64,000 nt of DNA from Mesorhizobium sangaii (GTDB taxonomy: Bacteria; Pseudomonadota; Alphaproteobacteria; Rhizobiales; Rhizobiaceae), in contig NZ_JACHEF010000004.1 of NCBI RefSeq assembly GCF_014207355.1, positions 310,001-374,000 of the forward strand. Direction: 5' to 3'. This document shows positions 45,882-53,757 of the stretch, in pieces. The position numbers and the translations under genes are program-made. The first letter of the stretch is position 1. The number at the start of each line of letters is the position of its first letter. The notes beneath the pieces were generated by a model. It did no database searches, had not been told where the DNA came from, and saw only the letters and a program-made list of their open reading frames with translations.

Positions 45882-46526
45882 CTATGCGGCGTTGCGCGCC
45901 AGCGCCCGCTGGTTGGACCCAAAGATCGTGTCCCGTTCCGGCAGCGTTCCGGTGTTCAGGCATTCGATCCACTCGGCGGTCTTGAGCACCGCCGCGAAGC
46001 GCGACTGCAGGATGATCGTGACCACGCGGTGGATCTCTTCGGCCGAAGCATAGCCGGCGCTGTTGGCGTAAGGCACGGAGCCGGTCGCGTCGGACAGGAA
46101 CTCGACGGCAAAGCCCATGTGGACGGCGTGGATGATGGTCGACAGATCGCAATTGTGCGTCATATAGCCGACCACCGTGAGCGTATCGATGGCGTTGGCG
46201 CGCAGCCAGTCTTCCAGGTCGGTGCCAATGAAGGCGGAGGGGAGGTTCTTTTCGACATAATGGTCGCGCTCACGCCTGGCGATCTCGGGATGGAGTTCGC
46301 CACCATGGCTGCCCTTGGCGAAGATCGGCGAAGTCTCGGGCGCCATCTGCTTGACGACCACCACCTTGATGCCGGCGGCAGCGGCCGCATCCATGGCGCG
46401 TGCCACATTGACGACGCTGTCGCGGAACGGCGGATGCTGGATGGCGAGATTGCCGCCATCATAATCGTTCTGGACGTCGACGACGATCAGCGCGCGGCGC
46501 GGCGTGGTGTTGGCTGGGTCAGACAT
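45882..46526 (-). CDS. Isochorismatase-family cysteine hydrolase
   Basis: The 214-residue protein has the triad pattern of the family: Asp in VVDVQNDY, Lys in VVVVKQM, and the nucleophile Cys in YMTHNCDLSTIIHA. Members cleave isochorismate, nicotinamide or other amides; the substrate cannot be set from sequence. It is divergent from a GlxA-type regulator across 127 bases that contain a long inverted repeat. Start at 46526 with AAAGGA upstream. Confidence 0.87.
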   Translation of the reverse strand: MSDPANTTPRRALIVVDVQNDYDGGNLAIQHPPFRDSVVNVARAMDAAAAAGIKVVVVKQMAPETSPIFAKGSHGGELHPEIARRERDHYVEKNLPSAFIGTDLEDWLRANAIDTLTVVGYMTHNCDLSTIIHAVHMGFAVEFLSDATGSVPYANSAGYASAEEIHRVVTIILQSRFAAVLKTAEWIECLNTGTLPERDTIFGSNQRALARNAA

Positions 46527-46591
46527 GGTGTTTTCCTTTCCGGCTTGAATGCGTTGGGTCGAACATAGGCGGGTCGCCAAGCGGTCGAAAG

Positions 46592-46626
46592 TGTCCCGAT
46601 TGACATCGTTCGAAAGAATTGGGACA
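46592..46626. promoter_or_regulatory. Inverted repeat between the isochorismatase and GlxA-type genes
   Basis: TGTCCCGATT (46592-46601) and AATTGGGACA (46617-46626) are complementary at 9 of 10 positions with a 15-base spacer, giving half-sites about 2.4 helical turns apart. It is a good candidate operator for the adjacent AraC-type regulator. Confidence 0.55.
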
Positions 46627-46653
46627 ATCTGCATTCATTTGCTTGGAAGCCCC

Positions 46654-47643
46654 ATGACCGACCCGATTATCGCCGTCCTTGCCTTCGACGGCATCAGCCC
46701 GTTCCATCTCTCCGTGCCATGCCTGGTGTTCGGCGAGGACAGGACATCGCTTGGGCTGCCGCGATTCGAGTTCCGCATCTGCGCGGTCAAGGCCGGCCCG
46801 ATCCACACCGAAGCCGGACTGACGGTTGCCGCGCCGCATGGGCTCGAAGGGTTTGACGCCGCCGACATCGTCATCGTCCCAAGCTGGCATCATCTCGGTG
46901 AAGCACCAGCCCCGGTGTTGATGGAGGCGCTGCGCAGGGCACACGAGCATGGCGCTTTGATTGTCGGCCTGTGTCTGGGAACCTTCGCCATCGCCGCCGC
47001 CGGGTTGCTTTCAGGTCGCCGTGCCGCGACGCACTGGGCCTATTCAGAGCGGCTGCAAAAACTCCATCCCGACATCGCGGTTGATGCCACGGTGCTCTAT
47101 GTCGACAATGGCGATGTGGTGACCTCGGCCGGCGTCGCGGCTGGCCTCGACTGCTGTCTCCACATCGTGCGCGCCCGCTATGGCGCGGAAGCCGCACTCC
47201 GGCTCGCTCGCCAGATTGTTCTTTCGCCACATCGGCAAGGCGGGCAGGCACAATTCATCGAGCATCCGGTCGCAAAAAGCGCTGACGCCGACCGGTTCAC
47301 GCAGGCGCTTGACGCGGTTCGCGCGACGCTTGGCGAGACGCACAGCCTCGACCGTGTCGCCGAAGCCGCCGGCCTCACCCGGCGCACCTTCACCCGCCGC
47401 TTTCAGAAATCGATCGGCACCAGTTTCGGCGAATGGCTGACCAGCCAGCGGATCGAACTGGCGCAGCGGTTGCTGGAGGCGACGGAGAAGTCGATGGACA
47501 TGGTGGCCTTCGAGGTCGGCTTCGGCAGCGCCACGTCGCTGCGCCAGCATTTTTCAGCACGGCTCAAGACGTCACCGGCGCAGTACCGGCGTGAGTTCTC
47601 GAGGCGAGCCGATCAGGACAAACACACAGTGCTTTCGCCCTGA
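46654..47643 (+). CDS. GlxA family transcriptional regulator (DJ-1/PfpI + AraC)
   Basis: The 329-residue protein has an N-terminal DJ-1/PfpI-like domain (IVGLCLGTFAIAAAGLLSGR with the Cys elbow) and a C-terminal AraC-type DNA-binding domain with two helix-turn-helix units (LDRVAEAAGLTRRTFTRRFQ; MDMVAFEVGFGSATSLRQHF). It lies opposite the isochorismatase gene and probably controls it through the inverted repeat between them. Confidence 0.9.
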   Translation: MTDPIIAVLAFDGISPFHLSVPCLVFGEDRTSLGLPRFEFRICAVKAGPIHTEAGLTVAAPHGLEGFDAADIVIVPSWHHLGEAPAPVLMEALRRAHEHGALIVGLCLGTFAIAAAGLLSGRRAATHWAYSERLQKLHPDIAVDATVLYVDNGDVVTSAGVAAGLDCCLHIVRARYGAEAALRLARQIVLSPHRQGGQAQFIEHPVAKSADADRFTQALDAVRATLGETHSLDRVAEAAGLTRRTFTRRFQKSIGTSFGEWLTSQRIELAQRLLEATEKSMDMVAFEVGFGSATSLRQHFSARLKTSPAQYRREFSRRADQDKHTVLSP

Positions 47644-47649
47644 TCTTGT

Positions 47650-48207
47650 TCAATCCCGCTTGACCGCCCGTGCCGGATTGCCGACCACCGTGGTATTCGC
47701 GGCCACGTCGCGCGTCACCACCGCACCGGCGCCGACGATGGCGCCCTCTCCGATGCTGACGCCGCCAAGGATGATCGCGCTGCCGCCGATCCAGGCATTG
47801 GCGCCGATCTCGACAGGCCTCGCGATCTCCAGTCCCGCTTGCCGCCCGGCGGCCTCCTTGTGGTGCTCGGCGCAATAGATCTGCACATTTGGGCCGAGCA
47901 GCGTTCCGCTGCCGATGCGCACGCTTGCCGTGTCGAGAATGGTGCAGCCGGCATTGAGAAAGGCTCCATCGCCGAGAAAGATGTTGAAGCCGTAGGCGCA
48001 GTGGAACGGCGCCTCGATGCGGGCGCCCTCGCCCGCCCTGCCGAGCAATGCCTTCAAGCCCGGCCCGAGGTTTCCGCGCTGCCGGGGCGGCAGGCAATTG
48101 TGCTCGAACACCGCGTCGCGCGCCGTCACGCGCAAGGCCTCCAGATCGTCATCGAGGCAGGTGTACCATTCGCCGGCCGCCATCTTCGCGCGCTCGCTTC
48201 CGGCCAT
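47650..48207 (-). CDS. Hexapeptide-repeat sugar O-acetyltransferase (Maa/NodL/LacA-like)
   Basis: The 186-residue protein has an N-terminal maltose-acetyltransferase-type region (MAAGEWYTCLDDDLEALRVT) and a left-handed beta helix with hexapeptide repeats (NVQIYCAEHH; VEIGANAWIGGSAIILGGVS; IGEGAIVGAGAVVTRDV). The catalytic His is in the AEHH stretch. Likely acetylates maltose, glucose or a related sugar. GGAGGA precedes the ATG at 48207. Confidence 0.9.
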   Translation of the reverse strand: MAGSERAKMAAGEWYTCLDDDLEALRVTARDAVFEHNCLPPRQRGNLGPGLKALLGRAGEGARIEAPFHCAYGFNIFLGDGAFLNAGCTILDTASVRIGSGTLLGPNVQIYCAEHHKEAAGRQAGLEIARPVEIGANAWIGGSAIILGGVSIGEGAIVGAGAVVTRDVAANTTVVGNPARAVKRD

Positions 48208-48391
48208 GACGGTGTCCTCCCTTTGCCATCCCCGCCAAAGCACAAATGCCGCGGACGGAAAAGTGCCAGCTTCTGCCAATTCCGGGCGCAAAATCCATTC
48301 CGATTTTTCGACGTCATGTCTGGTCAAAGGCCAAGCCTATGCTAGCCTGCTCTTGCTGGGCTGTCCTGGCCCGGCTCTGAGGGGATCAAGC

Positions 48392-48853
48392 ATGCTGTAT
48401 ATTCTCGCACTTCTGATCGGCGTCATTGCCGGTCTTCGCGCGATGACCGCGCCGGCCGCCGTCGCCTGGGGCGCTTATCTCGGCTGGCTGCCGGTCGCCG
48501 ACACCTGGGCCAGCTTCATGAGCCACTGGGCCGCTGTCGGCATCTTCACCATCCTGGCCATCGTCGAGCTGGTCACCGACCAGTTGCCTTCAACGCCGAG
48601 CCGCAAAGTGCCGCAGCAATTCGGCGCCCGCATCATCATGGGCGCCTTTACCGGCGCTGTCATCGGCGCCACCGGCGGTTCCACCATCGGCGGCCTGATC
48701 GCCGGCGCCATCGGCGCTGTTATCGGCACGCTGGGCGGCGCCGAAGCGCGCGGCCGGCTGGCCGCCGCCTTCGGCAAGGACCCGCCCGCCGCCTTCATCG
48801 AGGACGCGGTGGCGATCATCGGCGGCCTGCTGATCGTGGCGGCGGTGGCATGA
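48392..48853 (+). CDS. DUF4126 family membrane protein
   Basis: The 153-residue protein has hydrophobic segments ILALLIGVIAGLRAMTAPAA, VGIFTILAIVELVTD and a Gly-rich one (GAVIGATGGSTIGGLIAGAI), typical of DUF4126. It overlaps the next gene by four bases (ATGA), suggesting a functional link with the disulfide oxidoreductase. Role unknown. Confidence 0.85.
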   Translation: MLYILALLIGVIAGLRAMTAPAAVAWGAYLGWLPVADTWASFMSHWAAVGIFTILAIVELVTDQLPSTPSRKVPQQFGARIIMGAFTGAVIGATGGSTIGGLIAGAIGAVIGTLGGAEARGRLAAAFGKDPPAAFIEDAVAIIGGLLIVAAVA

Positions 48854-50226
48854 CGGCAAAGACCTTCGACGCCATCATCATCGGCGCCGGACAGGCCGGC
48901 CCGTCGCTGGCCGGCCGGCTGAATGCCGCCGGCATGAGCGTGGCCCTGATCGAGCGCAAACTGGTTGGCGGCACCTGCGTCAACACCGGCTGCATGCCGA
49001 CCAAGACCATGGTCGCCAGCGCCTATGCCGCGCATCTGGCGCGGCGCGCCGCCGACTATGGCGTGACGATCGGCGGTCCCGTCGGCGTCGATTATCAAAG
49101 GATCAAGGCGCGCAAGGACAAGGTGTCGAACGACGCCCGCACCGGGCTCGAAACCTGGATCGCCGGCATGGACAAATGCACGCTCTATCGCGGCCATGCG
49201 CGTTTCGAATCCGCCAACACCGTGCGCGTCGGCGACGACCTTTTGACCGCCGGCAAGATCTTCCTCAACACAGGCGGCCGTGCCTCGGTGCCCGACCTGC
49301 CCGGCGTCCACGATATCGACTATCTGACCAACTCCTCGATGATGGATCTCGATGTGCTGCCACGCCATCTCGTCGTCGTCGGCGGCAGCTACATCTCACT
49401 CGAATTCGCACAGATGTTCCGCCGCTTCGGTAGCGACGTCACGGTCATCGAAAAGAGCCCGCGCCTAACCGGCCGCGAGGACGAGGACGTCTCGGCCGCC
49501 ATCCTGTCGATCCTCGAAAACGAAGGCATTGCGGTCCATCTCGGTGCCGACGACATCGCCTTCGCCAAACAGGGCAAGGACATCGCCGTGACCTTCTCCG
49601 CCGGCAAGCCGCCGGCCATCGGCTCGCATGTACTGCTGGCTCTGGGACGCGTGCCCAACACCGATGATCTCGGCCTCGACAAGGCCGGCGTCGAGGTCGA
49701 CAAGCGCGGCTTCGTCACCGTCGATGACCAGTTGCGCACCAGCGTGCCCGGCATATGGGCGATGGGCGACTGCAACGGCAAGGGCGCCTTCACCCACACC
49801 TCCTACAACGACTACGAGATCGTCGCCGCCAACCTGCTCGACAATGATCCGCGCAAGGTCAGCGACCGTATCGAGGCGTATGCGCTCTACATCGACCCGC
49901 CGCTCGGCCGCTGCGGCATGACCGAGACCGCGGTGAAGAAATCCGGGCGCCGGGCGCTGGTCGGCCAGCGGCCGATGACCCGTGTCGGACGCGCCGTCGA
50001 AAAGGGCGAGACGCAGGGCTTCATGAAGATCCTCGTCGATGCCGACACAAGGGAGATCCTCGGCTGTTCTGTGCTTGGCCCCGGCGGCGACGAGGCGGTG
50101 CATTGCGTGCTCGACCTGATGTACGCCAAGGCGCCCGTCGACACGCTGGCGCGCGCGGTGCACATCCACCCGAATGTCTCGGAACTGCTGCCAACCATCG
50201 CCCAGGAGCTAAAGCCGCTGGTGTGA
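48850..50226 (+). CDS. FAD-dependent pyridine nucleotide-disulfide oxidoreductase (mercuric reductase-like)
   Basis: The 458-residue protein has an N-terminal FAD motif (AIIIGAGQAGPSLAGRL), the redox-active disulfide GGTCVNTGCMPTKTM (Cys near residues 43 and 48), a NAD(P)H-binding motif VVVGGSYISLEFAQMF and the C-terminal dimerisation domain (HIHPNVSELLPTIAQEL) with the His-Pro pair. It lacks the extra Cys pair of true mercuric reductases, so the substrate is open. Coupled to DUF4126. Confidence 0.9.
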   Translation: MTAKTFDAIIIGAGQAGPSLAGRLNAAGMSVALIERKLVGGTCVNTGCMPTKTMVASAYAAHLARRAADYGVTIGGPVGVDYQRIKARKDKVSNDARTGLETWIAGMDKCTLYRGHARFESANTVRVGDDLLTAGKIFLNTGGRASVPDLPGVHDIDYLTNSSMMDLDVLPRHLVVVGGSYISLEFAQMFRRFGSDVTVIEKSPRLTGREDEDVSAAILSILENEGIAVHLGADDIAFAKQGKDIAVTFSAGKPPAIGSHVLLALGRVPNTDDLGLDKAGVEVDKRGFVTVDDQLRTSVPGIWAMGDCNGKGAFTHTSYNDYEIVAANLLDNDPRKVSDRIEAYALYIDPPLGRCGMTETAVKKSGRRALVGQRPMTRVGRAVEKGETQGFMKILVDADTREILGCSVLGPGGDEAVHCVLDLMYAKAPVDTLARAVHIHPNVSELLPTIAQELKPLV

Positions 50227-50257
50227 GACACTCACACTCGCGCCAAGCTCTGGACTT

Positions 50258-50308
50258 TATGCATTGCTGCATTGCAGCAATGCATATTGCGCGTAGCGGG
50301 GCTACGCG
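50258..50308. promoter_or_regulatory. Two adjacent perfect palindromes between oxidoreductase and MFS genes
   Basis: First palindrome: 13-base arms TATGCATTGCTGC (50258-50270) and GCAGCAATGCATA (50274-50286) with loop ATT. Second palindrome: 8-base arms CGCGTAGC (50290-50297) and GCTACGCG (50301-50308) with loop GGG. No T-run follows, so they are more likely operators or RNA structures than simple terminators. Confidence 0.75.
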
Positions 50309-50346
50309 TCCAATCTAAATTTGAACCGATTCAGTCTGGACGCCCC

Positions 50347-51525
50347 ATGCCTTTGCCGATCCTTGCGCTTGCCATTGCGTCCTTCTGCATCGGCACCACC
50401 GAATTCGTCATCATGGGCCTGCTGCCGGAGGTCGCCGCCGACCTCGGCGTGTCCATCCCTTCGGCGGGCCTGCTGGTCACCGGCTATGCGCTGGGCGTCG
50501 TCTTCGGCGCGCCAATCGTGGCGATGGGCACCGCGCATTTGCCGCGCAAGCCGGTGCTGGTTGGCCTCGCCGCGCTGTTCGTCGTCGGCAATCTGTTCTG
50601 TGCCATTGCACCCAACTACTGGATGCTGATGGCCGCGCGCGTCTTCACCGCCTTCGGCCACGGCGCCTTCTTCGGCATCGGCTCGGTCGTTGCCGCGAGT
50701 CTGGTGCCGCGCAACAAACGCGCCAGCGCCATCGCGCTGATGTTCGCCGGGCTGACGCTGGCCAACATCCTTGGCGTCCCGGCCGGAACCGCCCTTGGCG
50801 AAGCCTTCGGCTGGCGCGCCACCTTCCTCGCCGTGGTCGGCATCGGCCTGATCTCGGTCGCTTGCATCGCCTGGCTGGTGCCATCCGACGTCACCGGGCC
50901 GAGCGGTGGCGGCTTGCGCGGCGAACTGCGCGTGCTGGGCAAGCTGCAAGTCTGGCTGGCGATGCTGATCGCCGCTCTTGCCTCGGCCAGCCTGTTTGCC
51001 GTCTTCACCTACATAAAACCCTATTTGACCGACGTGTCCGGCCTGTCCACCTCGGCCGTCACCTGGGTGCTGCTGCTGTTCGGCGCCGGCATGACCATCG
51101 GCAACATCATCGGCGGCAGGCTCGCCGACTGGAAATTGATGCCGACGGTCATCGGCACGCTGCTGTTGCTGGCGCTGCTGTTTGTCGGCTTCATCCAGTT
51201 CGGCGCCATAGCCGGCGTTGCCATCGGCATTGTTTTCCTGTGGGGCCTGCTCATCTTCGTCGTCGTACCGCCGCTGCAGATCCGCGTCGTCGAGGCGGCC
51301 TCCGAAGGGCCGAACCTTGCCGCCACGCTGAACCAGGGCGCCTTCAATGTCGGCAATGCCGGTGGCGCCTGGATCGGCGGCGTGGCCCTTTCCGCAGGTG
51401 TTTCCTATGCCAATCTGCCGCTGGTCGGCGCGGCATTGGCGCTGCTGGCGGTCATCGTCGCGGTGCTGTCGCAGACGCTGGATCGGCGTGCGCCCATCGT
51501 CCCGCTTCAGGCTGCCGCGGAATAA
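50347..51525 (+). CDS. MFS transporter, DHA1 (AraJ/YdhP-like) family
   Basis: The 392-residue protein has about 12 membrane helices, the family signature IGTTEFVIMGLLPEVAADLG, the RAARVFTAFGHGAFFGIGS-type helix 4 and a proline-containing motif C (AGLTLANILGVPAGTALGEA). It probably exports drugs, sugars or amino acids. The ATG at 50347 was chosen because membrane helix 1 starts there. Two palindromes lie immediately upstream and may regulate it. Confidence 0.88.
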   Translation: MPLPILALAIASFCIGTTEFVIMGLLPEVAADLGVSIPSAGLLVTGYALGVVFGAPIVAMGTAHLPRKPVLVGLAALFVVGNLFCAIAPNYWMLMAARVFTAFGHGAFFGIGSVVAASLVPRNKRASAIALMFAGLTLANILGVPAGTALGEAFGWRATFLAVVGIGLISVACIAWLVPSDVTGPSGGGLRGELRVLGKLQVWLAMLIAALASASLFAVFTYIKPYLTDVSGLSTSAVTWVLLLFGAGMTIGNIIGGRLADWKLMPTVIGTLLLLALLFVGFIQFGAIAGVAIGIVFLWGLLIFVVVPPLQIRVVEAASEGPNLAATLNQGAFNVGNAGGAWIGGVALSAGVSYANLPLVGAALALLAVIVAVLSQTLDRRAPIVPLQAAAE

Positions 51526-51613
51526 CCGCTTGCGCCCATAGCGCGGCAGGCTGGACCAATCGACATCGGCACCTTCAAATGGGCATGTCTTGTCGCTCTT
51601 GATGGAGGAAGTC

Positions 51614-52669
51614 ATGCAGAAATCGATCGAGCGCATTGCCGGCGAAAGCGAAGGTATTTCCTACGAATTCCCGCTGTTCCGGTTTGCCGGAACCGGCAAG
51701 GCCGCTCCGTCAGCCTATCTGCAGGCGGCACTCCATGCCGGCGAGTTGCCGGGCGTGGTCGCCATCGACGCGCTGATGCCGATGCTGGCCAAGGCCGAGG
51801 CCGAAGGCCGCATCAAGGGCGACATCACCGTCGTGCCCTGGGCCAACCCGATTGGCCGCGCCCAATATCATTTCGGCGAACATCAGGGCCGCTTCCATCT
51901 CGGCACCCGCACCAACTTCAACCGCGACTTTCCGCTGCTTGCCGCGCCCGACGCAGCACTCTTGCCCGACACCGGCCTTGGCTCCGTCGACCAGCGGCTG
52001 AAGACCCGGCTGGTGCAGCTTTCGCTCGGCCACGACATCGTGCTCGACCTGCATTGCGACGACGAAGGCCTCGCCTATCTGTATGTCCATACCAGCCTGT
52101 GGCCGGCGATGGCCGACTGTGCCGCCGCCATGGGCGTCGATGCGGTGATGCTGTGGAGCGAAGACACCGACGGTACGTTCGAGGGCGCCTCGATCATGCC
52201 CTACCAGAACGCTCCCGATGAAGTGGCCAAGCTCGACCGCCGCGTCGCCACCACGGTCGAATATCGCGGCATCCTCGATGTCGATGGCGCCTTGGCCGCA
52301 GCCGACGCCGAAGGTCTTTACCGGCTGCTGGTTGCGCGCGGCGTAATCGCCGACACCGCCCTGCCCGCACCCGGTCCTTTCACCGGTGTCGTCGCACCGC
52401 TGGAAAACATCGAGATGATGCCGGCACCCCGGGCGGGCGCAGTGCTTTACGACGTGAAGCCCGGCGACCGCGTCGCCAAGGGCGCTCGCCTCGCCACCGT
52501 CGTCCACGCACCAGGTGAAACCGATGGCCGCACCGAAGTCTTCGCACCGCAGGACGGCATCATCCTGACCCGCCGCTCGCGCCGCATCATCCGCGCCGGC
52601 GAGGATCTTTTGAAACTCGTCGGCGACAGCAAGAGCGCCGACGCCAGATCCGGCACGCTGGAGGACTGA
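51614..52669 (+). CDS. Succinylglutamate desuccinylase/aspartoacylase family hydrolase
   Basis: The 351-residue zinc carboxypeptidase-like protein has the metal motif HAGELPG (His and Glu) and LDLHCDD (third His), with Arg residues in the TRTNFNRDFP stretch typical of the family. It deacylates an unknown N-acyl amino acid or related compound. The start at 51614 has GGAGGA just upstream; an in-frame ATG lies 24 bases earlier without such a site. Confidence 0.88.
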   Translation: MQKSIERIAGESEGISYEFPLFRFAGTGKAAPSAYLQAALHAGELPGVVAIDALMPMLAKAEAEGRIKGDITVVPWANPIGRAQYHFGEHQGRFHLGTRTNFNRDFPLLAAPDAALLPDTGLGSVDQRLKTRLVQLSLGHDIVLDLHCDDEGLAYLYVHTSLWPAMADCAAAMGVDAVMLWSEDTDGTFEGASIMPYQNAPDEVAKLDRRVATTVEYRGILDVDGALAAADAEGLYRLLVARGVIADTALPAPGPFTGVVAPLENIEMMPAPRAGAVLYDVKPGDRVAKGARLATVVHAPGETDGRTEVFAPQDGIILTRRSRRIIRAGEDLLKLVGDSKSADARSGTLED

Positions 52670-52670
52670 A

Positions 52671-53441
52671 TTAGCCGGAAATAGCCAGCCGCGCCTTCTC
52701 CTCCAGCCATTCGGCCATCTGCCGGTATGGCACCGGGCCGTGGCTGATGCGGGCGACGCCGAGTTCCGCCAGCCGCTGACGCGGCGGCACATGCGCCAGC
52801 GCAATGATGTTGACCGGCAACGCGATGGCCTTGCAGAGCGCCTCGATCAGGCGCTCATCGCCAAGACCCGGCGCAAAGAAGCCGTTCGCTCCGGCCTTTT
52901 CAAAGGCGTGTGCCCGTTCGATCGCCTGGTCGAGCAGCGCCTTGTCATGCGAATCCGGCTTCGCCTTGAGGAAGATGTCGGTTCGGGCGTTGAGGAATGC
53001 CGGGATACCCGAAGCCTTGACCGCTGCGGCCGCGGCTTCGATCCGCTTCACCTGTAGCGCGATGTCGTGCAGGCCGGCGCCGCCGACGATCTGATCCTCG
53101 AAGTTGAAGCCGATGGCACCGGCCTGCACGGCGCGCGTCACGGTCCGTGCGACGATGTCCGGATCGACACCATAGCCACCCTCGAGGTCCATGGTCACCG
53201 GCAGGTCGACCGCCCCTACGATGCGCTTGATGTTGTCGAGCGCCAGGTCCAGCGGGATCTTCTCGCCATCGGCATATCCAAAGGCCGCCGCCACCGGCCA
53301 GCTTCCCGTCGCGATCGCCTTGGCCCCTGCTTTTTCGACGATCTTGGCGGAGCCCGGGTCCCAGGCATTGTAGAGAACGATCGGGGTGCCCTTGACATGG
53401 AGGGAATGGAATGTGCGCGCACGCTCAATCTGATCGGTCAT
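52671..53441 (-). CDS. Isocitrate lyase/PEP mutase superfamily protein
   Basis: The 257-residue barrel protein begins with the typical FHSLHVKGTPIVLYNAWDPG and SAKIVEKAGAKAIATGSWPV, followed by PVTMDLEGGYGVDP (metal-binding Asp and Glu) and IGFNFEDQIVGG. The KKCGH-type catalytic Cys of isocitrate lyase is absent, as in carboxyvinyl-carboxyphosphonate or oxaloacetate-hydrolase-like members. Substrate unknown. Confidence 0.85.
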   Translation of the reverse strand: MTDQIERARTFHSLHVKGTPIVLYNAWDPGSAKIVEKAGAKAIATGSWPVAAAFGYADGEKIPLDLALDNIKRIVGAVDLPVTMDLEGGYGVDPDIVARTVTRAVQAGAIGFNFEDQIVGGAGLHDIALQVKRIEAAAAAVKASGIPAFLNARTDIFLKAKPDSHDKALLDQAIERAHAFEKAGANGFFAPGLGDERLIEALCKAIALPVNIIALAHVPPRQRLAELGVARISHGPVPYRQMAEWLEEKARLAISG

Positions 53442-53551
53442 GGTGTTTTCCCATATTCTGCCGTTGGACATCCAGCCTAAGCAGGACCACCAGCCCTGGC
53501 GATGTGCCATGAGCCGCAGAAGCGGCGGCCAACGAACAGATTTTCAAACCT

Positions 53552-53580
53552 GTTGCGCATCCGGTCTTTCGCAGCTATGG
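53552..53580 (+). promoter_or_regulatory. Likely promoter of the trpL-trpE(G) transcript
   Basis: GTTGCG (53552-53557), 17 bases, then CTATGG (53575-53580) partly match the rhizobial CTTGAC-N17-CTATAT consensus. The implied transcription start is about 53586-53589, at or next to the trpL ATG, so the leader mRNA would be leaderless or nearly so. Confidence 0.5.
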
Positions 53581-53588
53581 ATTTCGCC

Positions 53589-53633
53589 ATGAACATGCGT
53601 TCGACCAAGACCATTTGGTGGTGGGCCTGCTGA
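53589..53633 (+). CDS. trpL: trp leader peptide
   Basis: A 14-residue reading frame encodes MNMRSTKTIWWWAC with three consecutive Trp codons (TGG TGG TGG) near its end, followed by TGA. It precedes trpE(G) by 124 bases, matching the position, size and WWW motif of the leader in other rhizobia (for example S. meliloti peTrpL). Ribosome stalling on the Trp codons would set the fold of the attenuator. A second in-frame ATG (53595) would give a 12-residue form. Confidence 0.85.
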   Translation: MNMRSTKTIWWWAC

Positions 53634-53634
53634 C

Positions 53635-53710
53635 AGCGGCCTGTTCGAACGCGTGCGCGTGAAAATAGAGGGTGGCCGCAGCGGAATGTCCGGGCGGCCA
53701 TTTGTTTTTT
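53635..53710 (+). terminator. Transcription attenuator of trpE(G)
   Basis: The terminator hairpin pairs TGGCCGC (53673-53679) with GCGGCCA (53694-53700) and is followed by TTTGTTTTTT (53701-53710). An alternative antiterminator can form between GCGGCC (53636-53641) and GGCCGC (53674-53679). This is the usual leader-peptide attenuation layout. In S. meliloti the released leader RNA (rnTrpL) also acts in trans; the same is possible here. Confidence 0.82.
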
Positions 53711-53757
53711 CAAGCCATTCCCGGGTCCGTTGCCCCAAGAAGCTGATGGAGACGGCA

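Noticed and set aside
48850..50226. True mercuric reductase (merA)
   Set aside because: The disulfide active site fits the wider oxidoreductase family, but the C-terminal Cys pair and mer genes are missing.
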